A DNA stretch of 64,000 nt from Kosmotoga olearia TBF 19.5.1 (GCF_000023325.1 NC_012785.1:744001-808000), one strand, 5' to 3'; numbered from the stretch's first letter, positions 1-8,101 are shown. Program-made: numbers and translations. The notes: generated from the letters alone by a model not told the origin.

Positions 1-1029
1 GCCTACCTCGTCTTTGTATAATATGTACACGGAGGTGTTTGCTTTTTCTCTCAATGTTAGAACAACAAAGCTATTCCAGCCGATGCCCGCTTCCCTGTAA
101 CTGTGTCCCCCATCGTAAACAGGGTCTGACCATTCTCCGTACACAAACGAGTAAAACTCCTGACTTCTATCTCCTGGTGCTCCGAGATCAATACCCAAAA
201 CGTTGTTATCCAGGAAATCGACAGGCTTCTGGAATTTCTCTTCAGTTTCGGCGTCATACACCCTTTCAAGATAGAGTGTCGAAACATACGGGATGAATCC
301 GCATTTCCTGGCAAAATTCCGCGCAAAAGTCCTGAGTTCTTTATCTTCAGGTGCGGCATATGACAGTGATAAAACTCCAAAGCCATCCTTTTTTGAAAGT
401 TGCTGAACTCTTTTTATCAACAGATCATCGATGAAAGCTTTTTCATATCTCGCTGTGTTGAAGTTAAAGGTCGTAGCAAAGCTTTCCCAGAGAACGAAAT
501 CTATATATTTTCCTGTTTTTTCCAGTCTGTCAAAGGCACCGTTCTGGATGATAATCATGTCTGGAAAGGTGTCGCGGATTTCTCGGATAAAATCTGCCAT
601 AGCACCTACACCATCTGGATTTGAATCTACCGTGTCCATGAAAATGCCTGTGAACCCTCTTTCGAGTTGGCTTCTGATACGCCTTATCACTATATCTCTC
701 CAGGCCCTGCTGCTGGCTGCTACCCTCGTTGAACCCCATATCTCATTCACTGTTCCCAGGTCTTTCGGATTAATAGAGAAGTAAGCAGGATCTCCAGGTG
801 CAAGTTCTCCAACACTTATATAAACAACAGGATATTTCCCGGCTTTGACCATCTCATCGAGTTGATCTGCACTGTATGTACCCGGCGCAACGATTGTAAG
901 ATCGAAATTTTTCAACTTTTCAAAATTTCCCGTGCCATAGTAAACCGCAAAAGAATCTATTTTCACACGAGCTGCCAATACAAAAAGCACGATCAGAAGA
1001 AACACAACAATCATCAAATACCGTTTCAT
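1..1029 (-). CDS. TM1410/MJ1477-type secreted glycoside hydrolase (GH114-like), 3' end off window
   Basis: The frame starts at the ATG at 1029 and stays open to base 1, so at least 343 residues are seen and the C-terminus lies outside the window. It begins with a hydrophobic signal segment (MKRYLMIVVFLLIVLFVLAA). Mature-region motifs include VYYGTGNFEKLKNFDL, YISVGE, GFTGIFMDTVDS and IIIQNGAF, the pattern of the TM1410/MJ1477 putative glycoside hydrolases related to GH114 endo-alpha-1,4-polygalactosaminidases. The Asp in FMDTVD and the Glu in VLWESF are plausible acidic catalytic residues. It lies 4 nt after the sugar permease stop and is the last visible gene of a deoR-SBP-permease-permease operon. 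An extracellular enzyme trimming an amino-sugar polymer before import would fit, but the substrate is inferred. Confidence 0.8.
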   Translation of the reverse strand, partial: MKRYLMIVVFLLIVLFVLAARVKIDSFAVYYGTGNFEKLKNFDLTIVAPGTYSADQLDEMVKAGKYPVVYISVGELAPGDPAYFSINPKDLGTVNEIWGSTRVAASSRAWRDIVIRRIRSQLERGFTGIFMDTVDSNPDGVGAMADFIREIRDTFPDMIIIQNGAFDRLEKTGKYIDFVLWESFATTFNFNTARYEKAFIDDLLIKRVQQLSKKDGFGVLSLSYAAPEDKELRTFARNFARKCGFIPYVSTLYLERVYDAETEEKFQKPVDFLDNNVLGIDLGAPGDRSQEFYSFVYGEWSDPVYDGGHSYREAGIGWNSFVVLTLREKANTSVYILYKDEVG

Positions 1030-1033
1030 CAGA

Positions 1034-1870
1034 TCACCCCTTTAATCCACTGAGCTTGATCCCTTCAACGAAATAGTTTTGTGTGAAGAAGAAAACAATT
1101 ATTATCGGCACGATCGAAATCACTGAACCGGCCATAAGATAATGCCAGAAACCTGCATACTGAGTCTGGAAAAAGGTTAAGCCCAGTGGTAAGGTATATT
1201 TCTCTATATCGTACAGATAAATCAACGGGTTGATCAGATCGTTCCAGCTACCTATAAAAGTAAATAGACCAAGCGTTGCCATGGCAGGTTTAAGAAGTGG
1301 AAGTATTATCTTTAAGAATATAAACCCTTCATTTGCACCATCAATACGAGCCGCATCAAATAAATCCTGCGGCATTTGCATTATGAATTGCCTGAGAAGA
1401 AATATCCCAAAGGCACTTCCTGCAAACGAAGGTATTATCATGGGCTTGAAGGTATTTACCCACCCAAGATTTCTCATAAGCAAAAACATTGGTATTAAAA
1501 TTACCTGATAGGGTATCATCATCGTGGCCAGAAGAATGGTGAACAGAATTTTGTTTCCTACAAACTTGAGCTTCGCAAATGCATATGCTGCGAGAGAGGA
1601 CCCAAACAAAATTCCTACAGTAACCGTTCCCGCAATCAGAATGCTGTTTAAGAACCATCGGCCCAAGGGAACTATCTTCCAAACATCAATGTAGTTCTTA
1701 AAGTTCCACTTGTCAGGCAACCACTTTGGTGGATAGGAAAAAATTGAATTGGCGTCTTTAAAGGAAGAAAAGAACATCCATAAAAACGGTAGAACCATAG
1801 CGATGGTGCCGATAGACAACACCACATATATAATGAAAGCTTGAATAATTCTCTTATGCTTTTTGCTCAT
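1034..1870 (-). CDS. Carbohydrate ABC transporter permease, MalG-like
   Basis: This is an inner-membrane subunit of a sugar importer of the MalG type, about 278 residues with six membrane segments. The EAA-loop region reads FDAARIDGANEGFIFLKIILPLLKPAMATL, where the permease contacts the ATPase. I chose the ATG at 1870 because it makes a 4-nt ATGA overlap with the preceding permease stop; a GTG at 1885 in the same frame would also be possible. The gene is third in a row of transporter genes. No ATP-binding subunit is encoded here, so a shared MsmK/UgpC-type ATPase elsewhere is expected, as is usual for this family. Confidence 0.9.
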   Translation of the reverse strand: MSKKHKRIIQAFIIYVVLSIGTIAMVLPFLWMFFSSFKDANSIFSYPPKWLPDKWNFKNYIDVWKIVPLGRWFLNSILIAGTVTVGILFGSSLAAYAFAKLKFVGNKILFTILLATMMIPYQVILIPMFLLMRNLGWVNTFKPMIIPSFAGSAFGIFLLRQFIMQMPQDLFDAARIDGANEGFIFLKIILPLLKPAMATLGLFTFIGSWNDLINPLIYLYDIEKYTLPLGLTFFQTQYAGFWHYLMAGSVISIVPIIIVFFFTQNYFVEGIKLSGLKG

Positions 1871-2793
1871 GCGTAAAACACCCACTTCTTTTGGACTTTT
1901 AGTTGTATGAGCGTAAGAACAAGTATCACTATAAACAAGCCCCAGGCAATAGCTGAGGCATAGCCCATTCTGAAGAATTCAAACCCATTTTTGTAGAGAT
2001 AGTAAACAATGCTCAACGTGGCATCATTTGGCCCACCTTTGGTCATCGCGTACATCTGGTCAAACACCTGCATAGAAGTGATTAAGTTCATTACCACCAG
2101 GAAGAAAGTGATCGGACTCACCAACGGAAACGTTATTCTCCAGAATTTCTGCCACGAGGTGGCCCCATCTATCTCTGCTGACTCATAATAAGATCTCGGA
2201 ATATCCTTTAACGCGGCAAGGAAGATTATCATGCTATAACCAAATCCTTTCCAGACACTCATGATAACGATAGAGATCATGGCCCATTTTTCATCCCCAA
2301 GCCAATCAGGACCTTGAATACCCAGAAAATCCAAAAAAGAATTGAATAGTCCATATTGCGGCTCATAAAGCCATATCCACACCATCGCTACAGCTATCAT
2401 GGGAGTAAATACCGGCATAAAATACAAGGAGCGGAAAAATTTCATACCGGGTTGTTCTCTGTTCAATAAAACGGCCATCAACAGTCCAAGGAAAATTCCG
2501 CCAGGTACTGCCAACCCCGCAAAGTAGAACGTGTTCCACAACGATTTCCAGAATAAAGGATCGTGCAAAAGTTTCACATAATTTGCTAACCCAACGCTTT
2601 TGGGTTCTGTAAACAGGTCCCAGCTATGAAAACTGATTATGAAAGAGGCTAGTAACGGTCCTACAGTAAAAATCGCTAACCCCAACAAGTAAGGCAACAA
2701 AAACCAAATCGCTTTTCTCCAACCTCTCAACTTCATCACCTTCGATCTCAAGTGCTTAATAATGGGGGAAGAGTTTCGGCCCTTCCCCCGCAT
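1867..2793 (-). CDS. Carbohydrate ABC transporter permease, MalF-like
   Basis: This is the partner permease of the importer. It has the N-terminal GWRKAIWFLLPYLLGLAIFTVGPLLAS membrane segment and the EAA loop ESAEIDGATSWQKFWRITFPLVSPI. Its length of 308 residues from 2793 includes about 19 N-terminal residues that look non-native. The homologous start is probably the internal ATG at 2736 (MKLRGWRK), although its GAAGG motif lies very close to the codon. It follows the substrate-binding protein by about 25 nt and overlaps the next permease by 4 nt. The transported sugar cannot be read from the sequence; the linked GH114-like enzyme suggests an amino-sugar oligosaccharide. Confidence 0.88.
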   Translation of the reverse strand: MRGKGRNSSPIIKHLRSKVMKLRGWRKAIWFLLPYLLGLAIFTVGPLLASFIISFHSWDLFTEPKSVGLANYVKLLHDPLFWKSLWNTFYFAGLAVPGGIFLGLLMAVLLNREQPGMKFFRSLYFMPVFTPMIAVAMVWIWLYEPQYGLFNSFLDFLGIQGPDWLGDEKWAMISIVIMSVWKGFGYSMIIFLAALKDIPRSYYESAEIDGATSWQKFWRITFPLVSPITFFLVVMNLITSMQVFDQMYAMTKGGPNDATLSIVYYLYKNGFEFFRMGYASAIAWGLFIVILVLTLIQLKVQKKWVFYA

Positions 2794-2817
2794 ATTCTTA
2801 TTCTAGTTGAACGATGA

Positions 2818-4068
2818 TTATTTGGAGTTCAAGATCTTTTCCATTTCCATGTGCATCTTCTTGACACCGTATTCAGGTGACAGCTTCCCACTGAAGATGA
2901 GCTCAGGATATTTTGACCAAACATCCCAGAGTTCGTTCCATTTGGGATGGAATGGAAGGATATGAGAATAAGGTATCTCAATAAGGAATGCGAATTTATT
3001 GTCAGGTTTCTTTGTAGGATCCATAAATTCAGAGGAGAAAGCAGCACTCTTAGAAGTTGGAACAGAGCTTCCGAGCTCAAGCAGATATTTTTGTCCTTCC
3101 GTTGCTATAAACTTCAGAAGTTCTACAGCTTCTTTTGGGTGCTTTGTTTTCTTGAAGACGCTGAAACCAACAGCATTGGCTATTGCTGCCATTTTCTTGC
3201 CTCTTGGTAGGACCTGGACATCCCAATCGAAGTTCTGGATAGTGCTGTATGTTGGAACCATCCATTTACCCGTTATATACATACCAATCTTTCCAGAACC
3301 GAAAGGATTCCACCCGAAAGCTGCTTGTTGCGAGATGGTCGGTGAAACGTGATACTTGAGGATAAGATCAGCAAGGAACTGGAAAGTTTCAACGTTTTGT
3401 GGAGAATCAAAAAGGCTCTTGGTTTTGTCAGCGTTAAGAATTTCTCCACCGTTCTGCCAGATAAACGGCATCCAATAGTCTGGATTTATTGGAATAATCA
3501 CACCCCATTGATCAATTCTTCCATCACCGTCAACATCCTTCGTAAGTTTTTTGGCTATATCAAGGAAATCTTCCCAGGTCCAGTCAAGAGCAGGATAAGG
3601 TACACCAGCTTCATCAAACATCGTTTTGTTGTAGAAAACAACGTATGTATTGAAATCTCTTGGAAGACCATAAAGTTTTCCTTGATACTTAAAGGTATTT
3701 ACCGCTTCCGGGAACAGTTCAGATTCAATAAGATTCTTTGAGGCAGGATCACCGTAAATAAGATCCGTGATGTCAAAAAGGACACCCTTTGATGCAAATA
3801 CCTGAAGCCATCCTCCATTGACGGCAAAAACATCAGGTGCACTACCAGCAACTATTTTCGTCTGGAGCTGTTGCCAATATGCTCCCCACGGCTGAACGGA
3901 TACCTGTACCTTTATTCCAGGATTTGCTTCTTCAAACGCAGCGATTATCTTCTTATAAACCGCTTCTTCGTCCGGACTTCCCCACATAGCAAGATTCAAC
4001 GTTGTAACCGAAAAAGCCACCCCAACCACTACCAACATGGTGAGAATAAAAACAAGGGCTTTCTTCAT
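2818..4068 (-). CDS. Carbohydrate ABC transporter substrate-binding protein
   Basis: This 416-residue extracytoplasmic solute-binding protein has a cleavable signal (MKKALVFILTMLVVVGVAFS) and then the family-1 fold start VTTLNLAMWGSPDEEAVYKKIIAAFEEANPGIKV. The region AGSAPDVFAVNGGWLQVF and the later NAVGFSVFKKTKHPKEAVELLKFIATEGQ are typical of MalE/UgpB-like binders. There is no lipobox cysteine, so it is probably soluble in the periplasm-like toga space or otherwise retained. It sits 39 nt downstream of the deoR-type gene and directly before the two permeases, making one transcription unit. Its ligand is unknown; GH114 linkage and a shared operator with agaS suggest galactosamine-containing oligomers. 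Confidence 0.92.
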   Translation of the reverse strand: MKKALVFILTMLVVVGVAFSVTTLNLAMWGSPDEEAVYKKIIAAFEEANPGIKVQVSVQPWGAYWQQLQTKIVAGSAPDVFAVNGGWLQVFASKGVLFDITDLIYGDPASKNLIESELFPEAVNTFKYQGKLYGLPRDFNTYVVFYNKTMFDEAGVPYPALDWTWEDFLDIAKKLTKDVDGDGRIDQWGVIIPINPDYWMPFIWQNGGEILNADKTKSLFDSPQNVETFQFLADLILKYHVSPTISQQAAFGWNPFGSGKIGMYITGKWMVPTYSTIQNFDWDVQVLPRGKKMAAIANAVGFSVFKKTKHPKEAVELLKFIATEGQKYLLELGSSVPTSKSAAFSSEFMDPTKKPDNKFAFLIEIPYSHILPFHPKWNELWDVWSKYPELIFSGKLSPEYGVKKMHMEMEKILNSK

Positions 4069-4107
4069 AAAACCACACCTCCCAAAAAATTTTTTCCAGA
4101 CCCAAAA

Positions 4108-4866
4108 TCAAATTATCTTGGCCCCCAGTTGTGTATAGGAAAATTTCGTTTCTTCGGGTATAGCATCTGTAATGATCGCATCAACCTCTGCAATTTCAGC
4201 GACTCTCGCCGGTTTGGTAACTTCAAATTTTGTGTGGTCTGCTATCACATACTTCTCCTTGCTTCTCAACATAAATTCCTGGGCTACGGAGGCCTCATCA
4301 AAACTTGAAAAAGAAATTCCTCCTTCGATTGAAATACCATTTACTCCCATAAAGAACTTATCGATATTGAATGCTCTTATAGTCCTTAATGTAAATTCCC
4401 CTACACACTCATATGAACCCTTTCGAGGTATCCCGCCGGCCATTATGAGAACAAAATCCTTCTTGCTCTCAAGGATCAGCGTTGCTATGTTGATAGAGTT
4501 AGTTATAATCTTTAAACCTTGAAGCTCTGAGTTTATAAGCTCAGTGGCAAGCATGTAGGAAGTGGTCCCGCCGCTCAACGCTATGAACTCATCGTTGTTG
4601 ATAAACGCCATGGCTTTTTTAGCGATGAGCTTCTTTTCTTCTCTCATATAGTTGTAGTTGACAAGAAAACTGCTTTCAGCGTGGGGAGAGTTTATGACCG
4701 CACCTTTGTGTGTGCGTTTTATGAGTTTTTTAGAAGCGAGGTTTTCAAGATCCCTTCTGATGGTGCTGGTTGAAACGTTGAAATGCTCGGCCAATTCCTC
4801 GGTCGTAGCACTGAAATTCTTTTTTATGTATTCAAATATAGCCATGCGCCTTTCATCTGTAAGCAT
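4108..4866 (-). CDS. DeoR-family transcriptional regulator of the sugar operon
   Basis: This 252-residue DeoR/GlpR-type repressor has an N-terminal winged helix (residues 1-55; LAEHFNVSTSTIRRDLENL is the recognition helix region). A C-terminal sugar-phosphate sensor domain follows, with the ISGG-like motif ALSGGTTSYMLATEL and VGVNGI-type residues. Start at the ATG at 4866, behind GAGGTG with good spacing. It is the first gene of the minus-strand operon. Autoregulation is likely, because the only upstream regulatory DNA for the operon lies before it and contains an AT-rich 14-mer repeated upstream of the agaS-like gene at 42073. The effector is probably a sugar phosphate from the pathway it controls. 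Confidence 0.9.
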   Translation of the reverse strand: MLTDERRMAIFEYIKKNFSATTEELAEHFNVSTSTIRRDLENLASKKLIKRTHKGAVINSPHAESSFLVNYNYMREEKKLIAKKAMAFINNDEFIALSGGTTSYMLATELINSELQGLKIITNSINIATLILESKKDFVLIMAGGIPRKGSYECVGEFTLRTIRAFNIDKFFMGVNGISIEGGISFSSFDEASVAQEFMLRSKEKYVIADHTKFEVTKPARVAEIAEVDAIITDAIPEETKFSYTQLGAKII

Positions 4867-4922
4867 ATAATCACCTCATCAATCACAAATAATCAAATAT
4901 GATAATTTATAATGCACATTAG

Positions 4923-4936
4923 TGATTATATATGAA
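4923..4936. promoter_or_regulatory. Candidate DeoR-type operator (14-mer shared with agaS upstream region)
   Basis: The sequence TGATTATATATGAA occurs here about 57 bp upstream of the deoR-type start, and its exact reverse complement occurs at 41987-42000 upstream of the agaS-like gene. Its core TTATATATGA is also repeated at 42021-42030. The region 4880-4920 holds looser relatives such as TCAAATATGATAA. Assignment to a DeoR-family protein is inferred from position. Confidence 0.45.
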
Positions 4937-5035
4937 TACATCAAATATAGAAAAGCGAATGTAGGCTAATTATGGACATATATGAGCAATGAAAGACGAT
5001 GAAGTTTGAAAATCGACGTAAATAAGAAAAAACGA

Positions 5036-5636
5036 AATCGAGAACCGAGAGTCCGAGAAAGCGAGAGGACGAAATAGCCACTTCACGGCTGAAGTGCGGA
5101 GCTACGCTCCAGACGTTTGCAGAGGCTATCAGTTGGAGAAACGACGCGAACCGCAAGCGGTTGTCACGAACTCCTGCGGAGTTGATACGAACCACTTCGT
5201 GGTTGTCACGAACCGCTTCGCGGTTGTGCCCTTTTGTCAGCGGTGTAGCCGCTCCAAGCATCAATCAGCGGAGCTGATTCCCAGCATCAATCGCGACAGC
5301 GATTCCAAGCGTCATTGCCAAAGGCAATCCCAGCATCAGCGCACGCTCTTTGCGCTTTAGTACGAGATCCTGAATCAAGTTCAGGATGACTGGTAGGGGG
5401 CAGGATGACGGGTAGGGTGTTTAGGATGACTTGCAGAGGGCCGATTTGCCTGCTGTGTCAACTGCGAAGCAGTTCGCGACAACTCCGCAGGTGTTCGTAA
5501 CACCGGCGTAGCCGGTCGTGTCAATCCCGAAGGGATTCTTGACGCTGCGAAGTAGCTTGTGCATAGCCGGTCGTATCAATCCCGAAGGGGTTCGAAACGC
5601 CGCGAAGCGGCTCTCTCAGACTCTCGGTTCTCGATT
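5036..5636. repeat. Mini-palindrome array bounded by 23-nt inverted repeats
   Basis: This 600-bp non-coding stretch contains about fifteen perfect short palindromes with different stems but one architecture: 5-7 bp arms around a 2-5 nt loop, often TTC, GAA or GGA. Examples are 5079-5096, 5149-5162, 5169-5183, 5190-5204, 5211-5225, 5239-5253, 5263-5279, 5289-5304, 5314-5328, 5338-5356, 5367-5387, 5460-5474, 5502-5516, 5523-5537 and 5599-5611. Three units start at exact 21-bp steps (5169, 5190, 5211), with spacers GTCACG or GATACG. Another group has 9-nt spacers such as CCCAGCATC. The stretch begins with AATCGAGAACCGAGAGTC (5036) and ends with its inverted copy (to 5636), one mismatch in 23 nt, which looks like a non-autonomous mobile element. 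Small ORFs across it are shadows. Confidence 0.8.
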
Positions 5637-5648
5637 CTCGATTTTCCA

Positions 5649-5681
5649 TTGACTTGACGAGGCAAAATTTGGTAATATATA
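5649..5681 (+). promoter_or_regulatory. Promoter of the trp leader/trpB unit
   Basis: Two overlapping sigma-A arrangements are readable: TTGACG (5654) with 16 bp to TATATA (5676), or TTGACT (5649) with 18 bp to TAATAT (5673). Transcription would start near 5688, shortly before the leader ribosome binding site AGAGGTGA at 5694-5701. Confidence 0.65.
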
Positions 5682-5707
5682 CCAAACACGTTCAGAGGTG
5701 AGCAAAA

Positions 5708-5767
5708 GTGCTGAATTTCTCTGAGATAAAATTCAATAGGTTCTGGTGGTGGCAGGAAGCCCCTTAA
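5708..5767 (+). CDS. trpL: trp leader peptide (19 aa, three consecutive Trp codons)
   Basis: A GTG-started ORF follows AGAGGTGA at 7-nt spacing and encodes MLNFSEIKFNRFWWWQEAP. The three TGG codons occupy 5744-5752, and the TAA stop at 5765-5767 lies inside the 5' arm of the antiterminator. Three adjacent tryptophans in a 19-residue peptide directly upstream of a tryptophan synthase beta gene is the classic signature of a ribosome-sensing attenuator leader. The peptide itself probably has no further function. It is too short for routine gene calling. The regulatory logic is inferred from the arrangement and has not been tested here. Confidence 0.88.
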   Translation: MLNFSEIKFNRFWWWQEAP

Positions 5768-5844
5768 TGGGGTAGTCCTGCTGTGCTGAAATTAGGATTA
5801 CCCATAATTAAGGGGCTCTCTAAACAGAGAGCCCCTATTTTTTT
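5758..5844 (+). promoter_or_regulatory. Transcription attenuator: antiterminator versus intrinsic terminator
   Basis: The terminator is a perfect 10-bp stem, AGGGGCTCTC (5811-5820) with GAGAGCCCCT (5827-5836), loop TAAACA, then ATTTTTTT. The competing antiterminator pairs AGCCCCTTAAT (5758-5768) with ATTAAGGGGCT (5807-5817). It is extended by GGGTAGTCCT (5770-5779) with AGGATTACCC (5794-5803), one G-U pair. The antiterminator 3' arm takes up seven bases of the terminator stem. A ribosome stalled on the TGG codons leaves the antiterminator free, whereas one reaching the stop covers its 5' arm and lets the terminator form. Confidence 0.88.
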
Positions 5845-5856
5845 GGAGGTGAAAAG

Positions 5857-7131
5857 ATGCGTTCGAGAATCAGAGTAAATCTTCCGGTTGAGGAGATGCC
5901 GAAAAAATGGTACAACGTGAAAGCTGATCTACCTTTCAAGCTCGATCCACCACTGCATCCAGCGACTCAGCAGCCGATGAAACCGGAGGAACTTTCGAGG
6001 ATATTCCCTCCCTCCATTGTTGAACAGGAAGCAACTGAAGAAAGATTTGTAGAAATTCCAGAAGAAGTCCTGGAAGAGTATGTGGTCTTCAGGCCCACAC
6101 CTCTAATAAGAGCTACCTTCCTTGAGGAATATCTCCAGACGCCTGCTCGCATTTATTACAAATATGAAGGCACCTCACCAACGGGAAGCCACAAAACCAA
6201 CACCGCCCTCGCTCAAGCTTTTTACAACGCGAAAGATGGAATCAAACGGCTCGTTACCGAAACGGGAGCAGGTCAATGGGGAAGCGCGTTGTCATATGCT
6301 GGAAGAAAGTTTGGGTTGGAAGTCAAGGTTTTCATGGTGCGTATCAGTTACGAACAAAAACCGATGAGAAAATACATGATGAACCTATTTGATGGAACTG
6401 TCACACCGAGTCCAAGTGAACTCACTTCAAGCGGGAAGAAATTTCTGTCGCAAGATCCCTCACATCCCGGGTCTCTTGGTATTGCTATAAGCGAAGCGAT
6501 CGAAGAGGTTATGGCTGATCCCAATACAAGGTACTCGCTCGGAAGCGTTCTAGATCACGTTCTTTTACACCAAACGGTTATTGGATTAGAAATAGAAAAA
6601 CAGCTGGAACTGATTGGCGAAAAGCCAACGATTGTTATGGGCTGCCACGGTGGCGGCTCGAATTTCGGAGGAACGGTTCTCCCATTCATTCCAAGAAAGC
6701 TTGCTGGAGAGAATATCCGGTTTGTGGCTTGTGAACCGGAATCCTGTCCGACATTGACAAAGGGTGAATTCAGGTACGATTCCGGAGATTCAGCAGGTTT
6801 TACACCGCTGATCAAGATGTACACTCTCGGAAAAGAATTCGTACCGCCAAAAATCCATGCTGGAGGACTTAGATACCACGGGTCAGCCCCAATCATAGCG
6901 CGTTTAGTTCACGAAGGGATAATTGAAGCAGAAAGCTTTGATCAAGAAAAAACTTTCGAAGCTGCAAGGCTCTTTGCAAAATTGGAAGGAATTATCCCAG
7001 CACCAGAAGCCGCCCATGCAATAGCAGGAGCCATAAAAGAAGCAATAGCTGCTAAAGAGGAAAAACGTGAAGAAGTAATAGTTTTTACTCTCAGTGGACA
7101 CGGGTTAATGGATCTTACAGCATACGTTTGA
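5857..7131 (+). CDS. trpB: Tryptophan synthase beta chain, TrpB2 type
   Basis: This 424-residue PLP enzyme condenses indole and serine to tryptophan. The N-terminal RIRVNLPVEEMPKKWYN and the 424-residue length mark the TrpB2 (TrpB-like) subfamily rather than TrpB1. The PLP lysine is in GSHKTN (about Lys113), and the phosphate loop is CHGGGSNFGG. ATG at 5857 follows GGAGGTGAAAAG, which begins right after the terminator T-run of the attenuator. There is no trpA or other trp gene beside it. The upstream Trp attenuator argues that this copy serves tryptophan supply, perhaps by scavenging indole, instead of an unrelated serine deaminase-type role proposed for some TrpB2 proteins. It is transcribed alone and ends at a strong terminator. 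Confidence 0.95.
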   Translation: MRSRIRVNLPVEEMPKKWYNVKADLPFKLDPPLHPATQQPMKPEELSRIFPPSIVEQEATEERFVEIPEEVLEEYVVFRPTPLIRATFLEEYLQTPARIYYKYEGTSPTGSHKTNTALAQAFYNAKDGIKRLVTETGAGQWGSALSYAGRKFGLEVKVFMVRISYEQKPMRKYMMNLFDGTVTPSPSELTSSGKKFLSQDPSHPGSLGIAISEAIEEVMADPNTRYSLGSVLDHVLLHQTVIGLEIEKQLELIGEKPTIVMGCHGGGSNFGGTVLPFIPRKLAGENIRFVACEPESCPTLTKGEFRYDSGDSAGFTPLIKMYTLGKEFVPPKIHAGGLRYHGSAPIIARLVHEGIIEAESFDQEKTFEAARLFAKLEGIIPAPEAAHAIAGAIKEAIAAKEEKREEVIVFTLSGHGLMDLTAYV

Positions 7132-7157
7132 AAGCTGTAAATCCTGGTAATCACAGA

Positions 7158-7184
7158 AAGGAGGAGCTTAATAAGCTCCTCCTT
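7158..7184. terminator. Bidirectional terminator between trpB and the prepilin gene
   Basis: A perfect 13-bp arm palindrome (AAGGAGGAGCTTA and its complement) with a one-base centre lies between convergent genes. A T-rich run follows on the plus strand (7187-7195). Confidence 0.8.
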
Positions 7185-7199
7185 GTTGATTTTTTCAGC

Positions 7200-7754
7200 T
7201 CAATCATTTTCTGTCCAGAGGATCACGGATATGTAGTATTTGTCTGTGTCACTGTAACCAACGTAAGACCATCCAATGTATTTTCTTATTCTTTCATCGA
7301 CTTTGTCTCTCGTTCCAGCGTCATCGAAACCACCAATGGTGAGAACCGCGCATTTTAGGTTATTTACGGTATGCGGATTTCCCCCAGCATCGTAAACCGT
7401 CCCGGTTATGTAACTTTTCCAGTATCTGAAAGTGGTATTCCACGGCGTATTCTCTGGGAGAGCCGAAAGATAAGGTCCATTCCACTTTCCGCTACCATCA
7501 TCTTCGAAAAAATACTTAAACCCTCTATCATCTTCTGTTCCAGGGTCATAAAAGTCCAATCCGGCCTTCGGAAAATCCCCGGTATCAAAAAAATAGGCAT
7601 GAACTGCTGATTTTATCGCTTTTGCATCCATGACGATACTCATGGCCTTTCCTTTAACGAGTACGTTGTCAAGAATGGGAACGATAGCCGTCACAAGCGC
7701 TGCCAGTATCGCAAGGACTATCAATAATTCTACAAGACTGAATCCCCACCTCAT
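7200..7754 (-). CDS. Type II/IV prepilin-like protein (GspG-like)
   Basis: This 184-residue protein has a class III signal after only three residues: G-FSLVELLIVLAILAALVT, with Glu at mature position 5, as required for prepilin peptidase cleavage and N-methylation. The rest is a soluble C-terminal domain containing GSGKWNGPYLSALPENTPWNTTFRYW, resembling the GspG major pseudopilin layout (PYL...P.DPWG). ATG at 7754 follows GGGGGAG. It is monocistronic and convergent to trpB. It probably acts in a pilus or pseudopilus; its assembly ATPase and peptidase are not nearby. Two further prepilin loci occur in the window (29998 and 34945-35828). Confidence 0.85.
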   Translation of the reverse strand: MRWGFSLVELLIVLAILAALVTAIVPILDNVLVKGKAMSIVMDAKAIKSAVHAYFFDTGDFPKAGLDFYDPGTEDDRGFKYFFEDDGSGKWNGPYLSALPENTPWNTTFRYWKSYITGTVYDAGGNPHTVNNLKCAVLTIGGFDDAGTRDKVDERIRKYIGWSYVGYSDTDKYYISVILWTEND

Positions 7755-8066
7755 AAAAGCTCCCCCTTGTTATATATGCAGCTAATCTATTTTGTTGTAT
7801 AAGCAAATTCATGCCAACACAATATTTTCGATACACCGGTAACCGGTTCAAATCAGTTATTATACATATTCTTTTTTATGGATGAGAACTTTTAATAGTC
7901 CTTAAAATTCTACCATTACTGATCTTTGCCACACATATTTGAGCTTGAATTAGTTTTATGCAGGTTTAGCGCATTGTCTGTGTGATTTGTATAATCGCAA
8001 TTTTTCCGGAAATTTGGGATTAGTTTTTCTTTATGGAAAAGGTGTTATAGGCATTACAGGGCAATT
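7755..8066. other. Divergent intergenic region
   Basis: This 310-bp AT-rich region separates the prepilin gene from the MFS gene. It contains two adjacent 6-bp palindromes ACCGGT at 7835 and 7842 (ACCGGTAACCGGT), which could be an operator. I see no RNA gene and no convincing gene fragment here. Confidence 0.4.
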
Positions 8067-8095
8067 TTGAAGTACGTCAAATCTCATGATATAAT
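8067..8095 (+). promoter_or_regulatory. Promoter giving an apparently leaderless MFS mRNA
   Basis: TTGAAG (8067-8072), 17 bp, then consensus TATAAT (8090-8095). The ATG of the MFS gene starts at 8102, seven bases after the -10 box. Transcription would therefore begin at or next to the start codon, leaving no room for a ribosome binding site. Confidence 0.7.
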
Positions 8096-8101
8096 GCTGC
8101 C

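Noticed and set aside
1885-2793. Using the longest frames as starts for the two sugar permeases
   Set aside because: ATGA coupling at 1867-1870 and the family-typical N-terminus MKLRGWRK at 2736 point to shorter proteins. The longer 2793 boundary is kept only because the ribosome binding site of the shorter form is poor.
5094-5360. Open frames of 88 and 107 codons across the mini-palindrome array
   Set aside because: Their seven-residue repetitiveness (such as VVTN) simply mirrors the 21-bp repeat. There is no ribosome binding site, and opposite frames are equally open.
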